Source of the DNA: a bacterium
GTDB lineage: Bacteria > Patescibacteriota > Gracilibacteria > BD1-5 > UBA6164
DNA length: 41,553 bases
Direction of reading: 5' to 3'
NCBI GenBank assembly: GCA_024635485.1
Contig: JAGXIV010000037.1
Location: 1 to 41,553, forward strand
Shown in pieces: positions 9,039-20,040 of the stretch. The notes below the pieces were generated by a model, which saw nothing but the letters and a program-made list of their open reading frames with translations, searched no databases and was not told where the DNA came from. Positions within the stretch are counted from its first letter, which is position 1. Every line of letters begins with the position of its first letter. A program made the position numbers and the translations under genes.

Positions 9039-9971
9039 ATGACTCAAATACAAATAATTGGACATAAAAATCCAGATACTGATTGTACCCTTTCTGCTAT
9101 TATTGCCGCTGATTATCTTGAAAAAAAATGATATACTGCAACTGTTTTTATTCAATGATCTCTGAATAAAGAAACTCAATACTTTTTAGAAACATACAAG
9201 ATTCCAGAGCCTGAAATACAGACAAAACTGAATCCAGAAATTGATGTATGCCTCGTTGACCATAATGAATCTTCTCAAAGTATTGATAATCTCAGCGAAG
9301 TAACAGTGAGTCATGTTATCGATCATCACAAAGTTCAATTCACGTCAAATGCTCCGCTTTTTATGAGGTTGGAACCACTGTGTTCAACTGCTTCTGTATT
9401 ATATAAAATGTACAGTGATGAGTGATTTATTATATCAAAGGAAATAGCAACTATGATGCTTGCTTGCATTATGTCAGACTCTCTCCTATGGAAATCACCT
9501 ACAACAACTCAGGAAGACAAAGAAATTGTATCACAGTTACAAAAAATTTCAGAAATCTCTGATCTTGAAGCTTTTGCAATGCCTATGTTTGAGGCAAAAT
9601 CTGATATTTCTGACTTAGATGCTCAGGATATTATAATGTCTGACTATAAGATATTTGAAGCTGGGACTATTACTTTTTGATGTGGAACTGTTGAAACAAC
9701 CTCTCCAAAGAGTATTTTAGAAAGAAAATGAGAAATTCTTGATTGACTGAAAGAAATCAAAGAAAAACAAAAACTAGACTTCATTATGGTGAGTATTGTG
9801 GACATTTTAAATGAAAAAAATACTACACTCGTACTTGATGGGAAAGACAGTGATATTATTGAACTTGTTTTTTGATGTACGGTACTTGAAAACCAAGCTG
9901 ATTTATGAGCACGACTTTCTCGAAAAAAACAAATTATTCCAGAACTCACACAATATTTATCAGCATTATAA
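9039..9971 (+). CDS. ppaC: Manganese-dependent inorganic pyrophosphatase (family II)
   Basis: This 310-residue protein is a DHH-family pyrophosphatase that hydrolyses pyrophosphate to phosphate in the cytoplasm and pulls biosynthetic reactions forward. GHKNPDTD at residues 8-15 is the family II signature, although the next residue is Cys in place of the usual Ser. VDHNE and VIDHHK supply the remaining metal ligands of the DHH domain. The C-terminal DHHA2 domain ends with the phosphate-binding SRKKQIIPEL motif. Length fits the family (about 310). Its TAA overlaps the ATG of the next gene (TAATG), so the two are probably translationally coupled. Many TGA codons read as conserved Gly, for example in TITFGCGTVE. 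Confidence 0.95.
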
Positions 9972-10480
9972 TGGAAACACTCTGACTTATTATTGGTCGA
10001 TTTCAACCTCTACATATTTGACATAAGCTTCTAATTTCAGAGTCTTTAGCTCACAATTCAGATACAATTATGCTCATTGGTTCTTGAGAAACAAGAGATA
10101 AAAAAAATCCCTATAGTTTTAATCTCAGAAAAAAAATAATACAAACAGAATATAGAAATAAAAAACTTTCTCTGTATTGTCTTCCAGATTTTCCAGAGGA
10201 TGAAGATTGGATAAAAAAAATTATTTCTTTTATTCCAGAGAATACATTACATATACATCTATATTGTTGAGATATACAAAATGACTACGCCATACAGGTG
10301 TTAAAAACATTTTATACAGAACTTCCCTTCAGTATGAAAATTATTGAAATACCACGTAGTATTATTCCAGTATCTGCGACACAAATACGAAACTGGATTA
10401 GGAAAAATAACAATAAAGAACTCAAAAAATATATTTCAAATGAGAGCTTAGAAATACTGAAAGAAGAAAAATTGATTTAG
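9971..10480 (+). CDS. nadM: Nicotinamide-nucleotide adenylyltransferase (NadM-like)
   Basis: This 169-residue protein is a nucleotidyltransferase of the HxGH type. GRFQPLHIGHK at residues 9-19 is the ATP-binding motif, and VSATQIR near the C-terminus is the ISTTxIR motif that closes the active site. Short length and motif form fit archaeal-type NadM, which makes NAD+ from NMN and ATP, better than NadD. TGA encodes the Gly of the HIGH motif (Gly17), which is strong support for code 25. It overlaps the ppaC stop by one base. Pairing with a pyrophosphatase makes sense because the reaction releases pyrophosphate. A related cytidylyltransferase (FAD synthetase type) cannot be excluded fully. Confidence 0.87.
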
Positions 10481-10533
10481 ACTCAAGACTGGCTATAATA
10501 CAAACATATTTTAATAATTATCGGACAACGAAT

Positions 10534-11079
10534 ATGATGCAAGATGCAAAAAGAGATTTAGACAAGGCACTCTCTCACCTTGATAGTGAGTTTTCTAAAC
10601 TCCAAATGGGAAGAGCAAATCCTTCATTAGTAGAATGAATCATGATTGAACAATACGGAAGTATGCAAGCAATCAAAAATATTGCCTCAGTAAATATACT
10701 TGATACTCAAACTCTTTCTATTGCTCCATGGGATAAAAGTATAGTGCACGCTATAGCAAAAGCCATCACTGATGCTGGTGTTGGACTTAATCCACAAACA
10801 CAAGCTGATTCTGTCCTCATAAGAATTCCACCAATGACAGAAGAGAGAAGAAAAGAAATGGTAAAAGTAGTAAAAAAATTTACAGAGGAAGGAAAAGTTT
10901 CGGTAAGAAATGTTCGAGGTGATTATATTAAAAAAATAAAACGACAAGAAACTGAAAAAGAAATATCTGAAGATGTTGCCCAAGGTCTAGAAAAAGATTT
11001 ACAAAAGCTTATAGATGAGGCGAACAAAACAGTAGAAGAAACAGCAAAAAAGAAAGAAGCAGACGTGATGAAAGTATAA
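10534..11079 (+). CDS. frr: Ribosome recycling factor
   Basis: This 181-residue protein matches ribosome recycling factor across its length: an N-terminal helix with LQMGRANPSLVEGIMIEQYGS, the SIAPWDKSIVHAIAKAI segment, LIRIPPMTEERRKEMVK, and a C-terminal helix (VRNVRGDYIKKIKRQE). RRF splits post-termination ribosomes together with EF-G. Length is close to the usual 185. Two consecutive ATG codons start the gene and the first is used here. Gly35 is encoded by TGA. It follows the NadM gene by 53 bases. Confidence 0.97.
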
Positions 11080-11157
11080 AAATTATTTGTTTTTCACAGA
11101 ATTCTTTATATAATCCCACAGATTTAAAATTACATTTACTCTTTATTATACGTACTC

Positions 11158-11337
11158 ATGGCTAAAGGAAAAAGAACTTACGTAGCATACTACTCTACAG
11201 AAACTGGAAATATGGTTCACTCAACGAACATACAAAAAAAGAATTTTGAAGCTGGAAAAAAAGGTCCAGAACTTCGAAAATATAATCCAAAAACTCGAAA
11301 ACATGAAGTGCTTCGAATGAAGGAAATTAAAAAATAA
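11158..11337 (+). CDS. rpmG: 50S ribosomal protein L33
   Basis: This 59-residue basic protein begins MAKGKRTYVAYYSTETG and contains LRKYNPKTRKHEVLRMKEIKK, the recognisable L33 ending (ELKKYDP-x3-RKH). No cysteines are present, so it is the non-zinc (C-minus) form. It is a component of the large ribosomal subunit near the E site. A strong hairpin terminator starts 13 bases after the stop. Gene position after frr suggests a shared or nearby promoter in the 78-base gap. Confidence 0.93.
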   Translation: MAKGKRTYVAYYSTETGNMVHSTNIQKKNFEAGKKGPELRKYNPKTRKHEVLRMKEIKK

Positions 11338-11350
11338 AAATAGCTCAACT

Positions 11351-11384
11351 AAAAAACTCTCAAGATTACCTTGAGAGTTTTTTA
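11351..11384. terminator. Bidirectional intrinsic terminator
   Basis: ACTCTCAAG and CTTGAGAGT form a 9-bp stem with a 5-base loop, with an A-run on the left and a T-run on the right. It ends the rpmG group on the plus strand and could also end the minus-strand pilin operon whose last stop is at 11398. Confidence 0.9.
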
Positions 11385-11397
11385 TATCTATCATGTA

Positions 11398-12699
11398 TTA
11401 TCTCACAAAAATCCAAACGTCGTGTTCCCAACTTACATCATATCCTGGTTGACCTGATACAATTCCCCAAGGATTTGAGTCATACCTTGCTCCAGTTCAT
11501 AGTCCATCCCCAGAGAGAAAATCCCGAAAAGCAAGCAAATAACTTGAATTATGTGGTGTAGGTCTGAGTGACCATTGAGTTCAATGACACTGTATTTGAT
11601 TACTAACTAAGTAGCTTCAATTAATACTGGTCTTATACGAAAATTCAGTACTGCTTCCAAAAAAATTACTACAAGGAACAATAGGCCCCATATACATACC
11701 ATTCATAAACTTATCATATTTTAATTGTAAAAATTTTGAATTAGTATTTGCTGTACTCACGTTTGAGGTATCAAAGAGTACCATCATTTCTGTATGATAT
11801 AATTGTGCCATATTTAATGCATAGGTTTCATTTGTATCCTCCATTGATGAAGTATAGATTCACATTGGAGCATTAAAAGATATCTCAGTTCCATTTGTAT
11901 CATTATCAATATGGGCTGCAAAAGTCCATCCCCCTCAATCAGTAGTCATATCACAATATACATCTATAGGTTGGACTCAAGATGGATTTATTTTTTTGAT
12001 TCAAGACTGAGTAGATCACAACAATGCTTTAATCCCCTTGCAGCTTGTGTTTGGAACTATTCCCACATAATCATTTCAATTCGCTCATACAATCTTATTC
12101 TGAGTCGTAAGATACGATACAAATGAGCCCGTAGAGCTTTGTAAATCTAAGCCATTATCTAATATAACACTTTCAAGTTTATGTATAGGTATATTTGTAG
12201 TTTGTTGCATCAAAACTCAGATCTCAGATCCAAAAACTCATGGGTAGAGGGAGCTGTAACTACTCAAATTTTCTGCAGCATGCACATTATTTCCAAGGAC
12301 GAATGTATCTGTGTTTTTTTCTTCAAAAAACGCAAGTATTTGACTGCTTTTTCTATCAGCTGAAACTATATAAGTAAAAAAATCTTTTGATTTTGGATCT
12401 CTTCCTCCATCAGAATATTTAATAATATCAAGCACAGATTGATCCAAATCTCACTGAGTTCAGATTTGAGCTCCAGAAAAACTCACTGCTACCATATCAG
12501 CAGAAAGTGGGATTTTTTGTCGAGTAGCATGAAGTTCTAATGCCTTATGGAGAGATGAAATTTGTTCAAGTCTGCTTCCATCTCTGACTCATCTTAAATA
12601 GTCTGTATATGACACAAAACCAATACTTGATAAAATTGCTACAATTGTGATTACAACAATGAGCTCAACAAGAGTAAATCCTAAATTTAATTTTTTCAT
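11398..12699 (-). CDS. Type IV pilin-like protein with fibrinogen-like domain, copy 1
   Basis: This 433-residue protein has a class III signal (GFTLVELIVV, with Gly7/Phe8 cleavage and Glu at +5) and a long hydrophobic N-terminal helix as in type IV pilins and pseudopilins. A globular region follows, then a fibrinogen-like module from about residue 222: SCKGIKALL, INPSGVQPIDVYCDMTTDGGGW and a C-terminal DVWIFVR. That order (Cys, SG-x-Y-like strand, VYCDM, DGGGWT) is the signature of the fibrinogen C-terminal superfamily, known for binding surface ligands. It is last in a six-gene run with 7 bases between it and the next copy. An adhesive pilus subunit is inferred. Confidence 0.85.
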
Positions 12700-12706
12700 T
12701 ATTTTT

Positions 12707-13999
12707 TTATCTTATATAAATCCACACATCATTTCAAAAAGAATTTGTTGTGCTTATACCATCCCATTCTCCATTGAGCCATCTCCAAGCATCAGAGGAC
12801 CATCGAGTCCCAGCAGTAGTACTTTCTCGAAAATATAACAAGTATAAACCTAAAGGACCTCATGTTGGATTATAATCTTGTGGTCTAACATACCAAGCTG
12901 TTCAACATCATCAGACTTTACTTGACATATATTCTCATCATATTTTAGTTTTATGAAATAAAATATCAGAGGATCATAGTGGATTCGGGCATGAACTTAG
13001 AGTTGCTGTATGGAACATAGGAGCATCTAATCCATACCGAAGCATAAGAAAAGAATTAGTATTATTCGCCTCTTGAGGAGATTTTGTATTGATGAGTGCC
13101 ATCATTTCAGTATGTTCAAATTGAGACATATCCAAAAAATACTCAGTTCACGTATCTTTTCTCTCTACATTATAAGTTCATACGGCAGAAGCAAAAGAAA
13201 TTTCAGAAATTGCACTCCCTCCATCTACATGACCAGCAAAAGTCCAACCACCTCATTCTATATCCATATCACAATATACTTGAAGAGTTGATGAACCGTT
13301 TGGAGAAATAAGATATTTTCAACTTTCTCATGCCTTTCCAAGATCTTTTATTCTTTTACAACTCTGGTTCGGAATCATCTCAGTGAGATCATCAAAAGTT
13401 GAATCTAAAAATTGAGTATCAGAAAAGTAAGACAAGGTTGTTTCAGTTCATGTAACAATATCATAGGAATTTCAGACAATATTTGTAAGTTTATTGAGTG
13501 GGATTTGAGTATTTTTTTCTAGCATAATACCAAGAGGGCTTCAAACAACCTTAGGAAACATATTTATATAATCTATAGTGTCAGCATGAGTACTTGGGAG
13601 AAAAGTAAGAAGTTTTGAATCTCAAATATATCACATTAGTTGAAAATCACGTCCAGTGTGAGTTAACATATATGTATATGGAACATCATATTCTGGATCT
13701 AGACCTCCACCATCATATCAAATAGCCTTCATTACGTTAGATCCTGCAAGTCCTTGATATGCAAATAATGAGCCATTTGCTGAAATTTCTACTGCATCTT
13801 CTGGAAATGGAAGTTTTGTTTGTGAACTTAATATTTTTAATCAATCACGTATTTCATTGAGTTGTACCATACGATTTGTATCTCTACTTCCAGCTAAATA
13901 TTGCTGGTATGTCGTAAATCATACTGTTGAAAGGATTGCAAGAATTGCAATCACTACAATTAGCTCCACAAAGGTAAAAGCTCATTTATTTTTTATCAT
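12707..13999 (-). CDS. Type IV pilin-like protein with fibrinogen-like domain, copy 2
   Basis: This 430-residue paralogue has the pilin start MIKNKGAFTFVELIVV, where the residue before Phe is Ala, not the usual Gly; prepilin peptidases often accept Ala there. The middle domain carries GGGLDPEYDVPYTY, a block shared by all six copies. The fibrinogen-like part includes SCKRIKDLG, SPNGSSTLQVYCDM, EGGGWTFAGHVDG and a DVWIYIR ending. It differs from copy 1 over much of the C-terminal domain, which suggests diversification of binding surfaces. The upstream gene stops 7 bases before its ATG. No alternative start is plausible, because the nearby ATG at 14007 meets TAA after two codons. Confidence 0.85.
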
Positions 14000-14006
14000 A
14001 TTTTCA

Positions 14007-15305
14007 TTATCTAACAAATATCATTCCATTTTTTCAATCTAGATCTCAATCAACTCAACTATTAAATCTATCTGATCTCAAACCATATATACTTTTTCAA
14101 TTATTAATTCAAGAGTTCACAGCTGTTGAATAATATCTAAAATAATATCATTCATATCTATGTCCACTCACTCTCCCTCAATCAGCAATTTCTCTATCTG
14201 TGTAATCAATATTTCACCATTTGCTTATATAGTAGCCTGTTGTCCCCTCATTATCACAAGCACTTGCCCAGGTTGTTAGAGGAAATAATTCCCTACAGCT
14301 TCCAGGAACTGTAGAACTAGCGCTTGCATATTGGCTAGCATCTTTAATATAAAGTGTATCACTTATTTCAAAACTTAAAGCATAATCAATAGTTTTACCT
14401 GTAGTAAAAGAAGCTAACATAATTTCAGAAAAATTTAGATTTTTTGATGACTCTCAAAGTGAATATGGCTTAGACTCATCTTGGACATTCCCACCTTCGA
14501 CCATCCATCAAAAGTCTTTATACAATGCATCAACAGGACTTGATCTCGCTACTAAAGTCCAACCTCAACCATCCATTTGCATATCACAATATACTTGAAT
14601 TATTTTTTTTCAACTTGGATTTATAACATACAAACCACTTGTAGCACTTGGTAGCAATAATTTATGAGTTTTGCAACTAGAGTTTGGTACGAGTCATAAA
14701 AATTCATCATTATTTCAACTCAAAACTCTCGTATTTGATAAAATTGCTACTAAATTAACCTGAGTCCCCGAAACATCTATAACTGAACCTGTTTCATATA
14801 CTGGATTTCGATGTATTGGCATATTAGTAGTAGTATCAATAATTACCCCTAACTCTCATCCATAGACGTAAGGATACATATCCTCTCATGCAGCATATGT
14901 ATTCTCTAGTATAGAAATATTTTGTGATGATTTTGATTCTAAAAATGTAAGTATTTGTATGTTTTTTCTATCAGCACTCGTAAAAAAAGTAAAAAAATCT
15001 TTTGTACGAGGATCTACTCCTCCATCTGAATATCGAATAATATCAAGAGTATCTTGATTTATATCTCATTGATATCAAGCAATAGCTCCATTATACTGGA
15101 TAGTTTTTGTTCATTGTGAAAGAGGAAAGAGTGCACGAGTAGTATAGAGTTCGCTTGCACTAAACAAGCTAGTAACTTGTTGAATACGATTTGAATCTCT
15201 GACTCCTATTAAATAATTTGTGTATCCTATAAATCAGAGTGTGGAAAGGATTCAAACAATTGTAATCACCACAATTAACTCAACGAGTGTAAATCATTTT
15301 TTCAT
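14007..15305 (-). CDS. Type IV pilin-like protein with fibrinogen-like domain, copy 3
   Basis: This 432-residue paralogue begins MKKGFTLVELIVVITIV, a textbook class III signal in which the critical Gly at -1 is encoded by TGA. The fibrinogen-like part has SSCKTHKLLLP, INPSGKKIIQVYCDM, DGGGWTLVARSS and GMIFVR at the end. The C-terminal domain is closer to copies 4 and 5 (GWM-x-E-x-G, YSLGE, LNFSEIMLAS) than to copies 1 and 2, so the cluster contains two or three subtypes. Extra cysteines (GSCREL, SACDNE) are spaced as in a disulfide pair. Location is expected to be the cell surface after N-terminal processing. Confidence 0.85.
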
Positions 15306-15316
15306 ATATTTTTTAT

Positions 15317-16606
15317 TTATCGAACAAAAATCATTCATTCTGTATTTCCTATATCTCCACTTCCTTCATCAGTAAATTTATTAGCCCTTAAGCCATAGAG
15401 TGAAGAAATATTATTAGAGTTAGTTGGATTAGAGTAGTATCGAAAGAAGAATCATTCATCTCGAAATCAAATTTTAGTTTCATCACTTCGATAGCTTATA
15501 AATCACCAATTAGCGTGAGCAAATACGTTTCATAACTTTTCAACATCACAAGAACTATTCCAGTCAACTCAATCTTGTGAAAATTCTCTACAATTAGATG
15601 TGGGAGATGATACAGCATAATTATTCGAATCAACAATATAGTCATCGTCTACTCAAATTACAATTGCCTTATCCGGATTTTTCCCATTTTGATAACTTGC
15701 TATCATTATTTCTCTAAAATTTAACTGAGTAGAAACTGGTCAAAGAGAATATTTATCAGTATCGTTATTTATACTTCAATATTCAATCATCCATCCAAAA
15801 TTTAATGGTGCTGCATTGATATGACTTCTTCAAACAAGAGTCCATCATCAACCCGCAAAAAGCATATCACAGTAAACTTCTTTTTTTCATCCATTTACTA
15901 AATCAATAATATAGTTTCAGTTTCCTCGAGCACTTCATAGTTCTTGAATTCTATTACAACTGGAAGCTTGAGAGAGAAAAAACAGATTATCTCGACTTGA
16001 ATCGAATTTAATTTTATCTGATTTATACATATAAACACCTCCAGTTCAGTTTATAACATCATACGTATTATTTATAGGAAGCTCAGACCTTTGAAGAGGT
16101 GTTTGAGTAGCTTTATCTACTATAACTCATAAGGGTTTTCCTGCAGTTTTAGGAAATAAATTTCAATATTCAATAACTGCAGCATGAACTCATAATACTC
16201 AAGCACTAGAAAGTAAATTTACATCCGATACATAGGTTAATAGCTGAAAATCTTTTCCATTATCAGCTAACATGATCGTTAAGAAAGTATCAAACTCTGG
16301 ATCAAGTCCTCCTCCATTATAATCTATTGCTTGAATTATTTTTTCATCTACATCTCATTGTATCGCGTATGAACTTCAGCTCATTGTGATATTTACTAAG
16401 TTTGCAGGAAATGGCAGTTTCGTTGTTATACTCAGACGCTCTAATCAATCATGCACATCATTGAGTTGTACAATTCTATTTGAATCATAACTTCAAGATA
16501 TATATTCTTGATAGGTCACAAAACCTACAGTCGCTAAAATAGCTAAAATTGTAATTACAACTATAAGCTCCACAAAAGTAAAAGCAGGTTTATTGGTTCT
16601 ATACAT
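15317..16606 (-). CDS. Type IV pilin-like protein with fibrinogen-like domain, copy 4
   Basis: This 429-residue paralogue begins MYRTNKPAFTFVELIVV, with Ala before Phe at the processing site. The shared middle block reads GGGLDPEFDTFLTI. The fibrinogen-like part has SSCNRIQELG, EVYCDM, AGGGWTLVGRS and EGMIFVR at its end. Two of the three glycines of GGGWT are TGA codons, which shows that reading TGA as Gly restores a conserved motif. The 11-base gap to copy 3 and lack of any terminator between copies support one transcript. The N-terminal helix would polymerise; the C-terminal module would be displayed. Confidence 0.85.
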
Positions 16607-16610
16607 TTTT

Positions 16611-17900
16611 TTATCTTACAAATATCATTCCTTGTTTGTTTTCCATAACTCCTAAACCATCTCAAGTAGTCTTATTCCATCAACTTGATTCCATTCAATA
16701 ATGTAAAGTTGCACTATTTCTTGCATATTCATCAAAAAAGTAATGTGTATCATTAAGAAGATTATCAGTTGAATAATTCAATAATCCCCAAAAAACAAGA
16801 GCACTATGATCCGTCGTCTTTCAATCCTGTCAGGTTATATCACAAGGACTCATCCAATTTGAAATTGGATACACTTCCGTACATCCAATACCACGAGAAA
16901 ATGTTCAATAATTACTTGAATTTTTAATATAATTCTTATCAATACTCGTTTTAGCTGCATATTCTATATTTTTTCATTCAACATAAGAGCTTATCATAAT
17001 TTCTCAAAAACCTAAAGTTGTTGATTCTTCTCAAAGTGAGTATGCTGCATTGTTATCTCTTACTGTTCATGTTTTTGACAACCATCAAAAATTATTAGGT
17101 GAAGAATTGTTACTACTTCGAGCTACAAGAGTCCATCATCCACCATCAATTTCCATATTACAATAAACTTCAAATGGACTGAGTCACGATGGATTAATAT
17201 TATAGATCCCATTTCCAAAACTTCATCATGTTTCAAGTATTTTTTTACAGGTAGTATATGGAATGATTCAAACAAGATTGGATTCTTTTCATGAAATGAG
17301 ATAGCTATCTGTTATGTATGCGTCAAATAAATTTGTAGTACTATCTTGTAAATCTATATAACCACTTTGTGAATATTCACTCATTTCTTGCAAGGGAGTA
17401 TTTGTTTTTTGTTCTAAAAGAATTCAGAGTTTCTTTCAAAAAACATTTGGATATCTTTGAGAATAATCTTCTGCAGCATAGGTTTGAGTCAATGTATTTG
17501 AAATAACATCTGAATTATATTTTTCTAAAAAACCAAGCAATTGAAAATCTTTTCTATTTCGAGAAAGTAAGTAAGTGTAAGGAGTTTCATCAAGTGGATC
17601 AAAAGTATTTTCACTGTAAGCAATGGATGAAAGTACATTTTTTCAAGCATATCCTTGGTATAAAAACGCTGTTCCACTATTTCGAATTTCTACCGCATCA
17701 TCTGGAAGTGGAAGTTGTCATTTCGTAATAGCAAGCCTCATACCATCCCTCAGACCTGAGAGTTGAGCAAGTCTTTTACTATCTCTCGTATCACCAAGAT
17801 AGTTTTCATATGATATAAATCCAACTGTCGCAAGGACAGAAAGTATAACTACGACTACCATTAATTCTACTAATGTAAAAGCTTTAAAATTTTGTTTCAT
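16611..17900 (-). CDS. Type IV pilin-like protein with fibrinogen-like domain, copy 5
   Basis: This 429-residue paralogue begins MKQNFKAFTLVELMVVVVIL (Ala at -1, Glu at +5). It has the shared block TPYTYLLSRNRKDFQLLGF, then TTCKKILETGGS, INPSGLSPFEVYCNM, DGGGWTLVARSS and QGMIFVR. VYCNM replaces VYCDM. It is 4 bases upstream of copy 4, the tightest spacing in the run. It shares the C-terminal YSLGEESTTLGFGEIMISSY block with copies 3 and 4. Function as a minor or major adhesive pilus subunit is inferred from domain layout. Confidence 0.85.
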
Positions 17901-17918
17901 AAATTATTTTTTTAAAAA

Positions 17919-19253
17919 TTAGCGAACCATAATATAAGAACTGAACCCTTGGTAAGCTTTATCAGAAAAGGTATCTCAACAAGACAGTCCATCTTGAAAA
18001 TCATCAAACCCATACGAGTTGCTGCTTCAACCGTTAGCTCTTGCATCTGTAAATGATATTTTTCATCATGTTGTTGAACTTCAAATGGTAGTAACTGGGT
18101 TATGAGGAAAAGTATTATTAGGAGCATCTGTCTTAATATATCCTGTAGAAACAGAAGAACTACTACCACAATAAATAAGATTTAGATTTTGAAATCTATC
18201 CAGCTTCTTTATATCACTACTCGCAGGAGGAATAATATATGGTGTAGTAGCTGGAATTCTTTGGATAGAGTTCCATTCAAGATATCTGTATGTTTTTAGA
18301 TTTTTAAAGCTTCCCTCATAGACTCACCATACAAATTCACTAAACTCTAAATCAGATGCAGCTACTACAAAGTCACTTCAAGCTTTCAATGTACCACAGG
18401 CATGTCATGCGAATCAAGAAAGTCTTGGATAACATTTATTAGTAGTATCGCTGATAAATTCATCATCAGAGTTATCATTATTTACTAATATACTCCATCC
18501 ACCTCCGTCAGTTCTCATATCACAATAGACTTGTATTTGTGTAACTCAATTAGGAGAAATAGTATATACACCGTCACCAGTAGATTTTCACATTTCAAGT
18601 ATTCTTTTACAACTTTGATTTGGAATAATACTGAGAATATTTGTACTATTTACTTCATAAAAATCATTAGAAGATTTGAATGCTAAAAATGTTCAGGTAC
18701 CTGTTACAATATCATATTTTCAAGCAGAAAGATAGGAATCAATGGTTTGAATAGGTGCACTCGTTTGAGAGTCAAGCAGTATTCATAAAGGTTTTCAAAT
18801 AGTAATTGGGAAAACTGTTTCATAATCAACAAATGCGTGAGTTTGAGAAACAAAACTTTGAAGACTCGCATTGTCTTCTACAAAGTTCAATAATTGAAAA
18901 TCTTTTCTATTAGAATTTAGAGAATACGTTGGATAGGTCTCGTACTCTGTATCGAAAATATCTCATTTGTATCAAATAAGATTTGCCATCTCGTTTGTAA
19001 TAAATCATTGATAGGCAAAAACTTTTGAGCTCGCTTCGAGTGAGACTTTGTTTTCTGGTATTGGGAGTTTAGAGAGTGTTGAAAAAGTAGAAAGACTTTG
19101 ATGAATCCCTTGAAGCGTCACTATACGTTTTGTATCTCTTCAAGTCCCTAAATACGACTCATAAACAGTAAAACCGATTGTTGCAAGTATGGCTATAATA
19201 ACAAGCACGACAATAAGTTCTACAAAAGTAAATCAAGATTTATTCTGTCGCAT
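17919..19253 (-). CDS. Type IV pilin-like protein with fibrinogen-like domain, copy 6
   Basis: This 444-residue protein is the first gene of the pilin run. It begins MRQNKSGFTFVELIVVLVII with Gly at -1 (TGA codon). The fibrinogen-like part has QSCKRILEMGKS, SPNGVTQIQVYCDM, TDGGGWSILVNND and ends SSYIMVR. Its C-terminal domain has several extra cysteines (NKCYPR, HACGTL, IYCGSS, LSCGDT) absent from the other copies, so it is the most divergent member. The promoter for the operon is probably in the 123 bases upstream, which also hold the rpsU terminator. Confidence 0.84.
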
Positions 19254-19328
19254 AGAGGTACATAATAAAGTATATGAATTTATTGTATGAACTTTTGCTT
19301 TCTGGTAAAGGAGAATGTCTTGACATAA

Positions 19329-19364
19329 AAAAATACTCCTTGCTTACTAGCAAGAAGTATTTTT
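19329..19364 (-). terminator. Intrinsic terminator of rpsU
   Basis: AAAAATACT pairs with AGTATTTTT and CTTGCT with AGCAAG, with a single C/A mismatch between the two stems and a 4-base loop. On the minus strand it follows the rpsU stop by 12 bases and runs into a U-rich tract. The A-tract on the other side would also allow function on the plus strand. Confidence 0.85.
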
Positions 19365-19376
19365 AGGTAGAGAATA

Positions 19377-19577
19377 TTAAAAGTAAACTTTTGAATTCAA
19401 ATCTCTATAATGATTCGTGATAATTGCTTTTTCACGTTGTTTTCTTTTCTTCAGATCCTTTACTGCATATCTTTCTTTTTTTAATTTCGTAACAATTCGA
19501 GATTGGAAAAAAAGTTTTTTGTATCTCAGTACTAGTTTCTCATTTGATTCAGAATCTTTTCTAATAGCGTATATCAT
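19377..19577 (-). CDS. rpsU: 30S ribosomal protein S21
   Basis: This 66-residue, strongly basic protein fits S21: an N-terminal strand followed by SNEKLVLRYKKLFFQSRIVTK, a helix in which S21 has ALRRFKR-type residues, then ERYAVKDLKKRKQREKA, matching the Y-x-KP-x-x-KRKRK segment. S21 sits near the anti-Shine-Dalgarno end of 16S rRNA and helps initiation. An AGGGAGA Shine-Dalgarno sequence lies 5-6 bases before the ATG, one of the few clear ones in this window. It is flanked by its own terminator and a divergent promoter region with rbfA. Confidence 0.88.
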   Translation of the reverse strand: MIYAIRKDSESNEKLVLRYKKLFFQSRIVTKLKKERYAVKDLKKRKQREKAIITNHYRDLNSKVYF

Positions 19578-19689
19578 AGTTCTATCTCCCTGAAGAATAA
19601 ATAATTAAGTGGCATTATTCTATCTTTATTTTTTGTTTGTCAAATAAAAAAAGCTCGTTACTATATGTGCATATTTCTAATATTACAAG
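19578..19689. promoter_or_regulatory. Divergent promoter region, rpsU / rbfA
   Basis: A near-palindromic TTGTCAA at 19637-19643 gives TTGACA on the minus strand (19638-19643) and TTGTCA on the plus strand (19637-19642), so the two -35 boxes may overlap. Plus-strand -10 candidate is TACTAT at 19659-19664, 16 bases on. The minus-strand -10 candidate is GAATAA or TAGAAT, 15-17 bases from TTGACA. Boxes are by eye only. Confidence 0.45.
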
Positions 19690-20031
19690 ATGAAACACGA
19701 AAGACTCCAAAAAGCTGAATCTATTACCAAAAAACTCATAGCAGAATACTTAGCAACAGAAGCAAGAGAGCTCAGTCTCGAATACTGAATTATAACAGTA
19801 ACTGATGTTAAAATAAGTCCAGATCTCTCTTATCTTGATGTATTTGTAAGTAGTATATGAAAACATGATTGAGTAACAAAAGCACTCTCAGAACATGCTC
19901 ATCCACTTCATAGAATGCTAGGGCGAAAGATAAATTTCATTAAAGTTCCCAAAATTAGGTTTCGCTATGATGAAAGTTGAGAAATATCATTTGATATCAC
20001 TCAAACTCTCTCCAATCTTGATATTAAATAA
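19690..20031 (+). CDS. rbfA: Ribosome-binding factor A
   Basis: This 113-residue protein has the RbfA KH-like fold signature: an N-terminal helix (RLQKAESITKKLIAEYLA), VTDVKISPDLSYLDVFVSS as the central strands and RMLGRKINFIKVPKIRFRYDES near the C-terminus. RbfA binds the 30S subunit during 16S rRNA maturation. Gly codons at EYGIITV and DESGEIS are TGA. It starts 112 bases from rpsU, divergently, and the FtsQ-like gene follows after 9 bases. Confidence 0.94.
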
Positions 20032-20040
20032 TTATAGTCA

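Noticed and set aside
11398-19253. Pilin run as a recombining cassette array with silent copies
   Set aside because: All six copies have intact N-terminal signals and stops and no flanking repeats, so there is no sign of silent partial cassettes.
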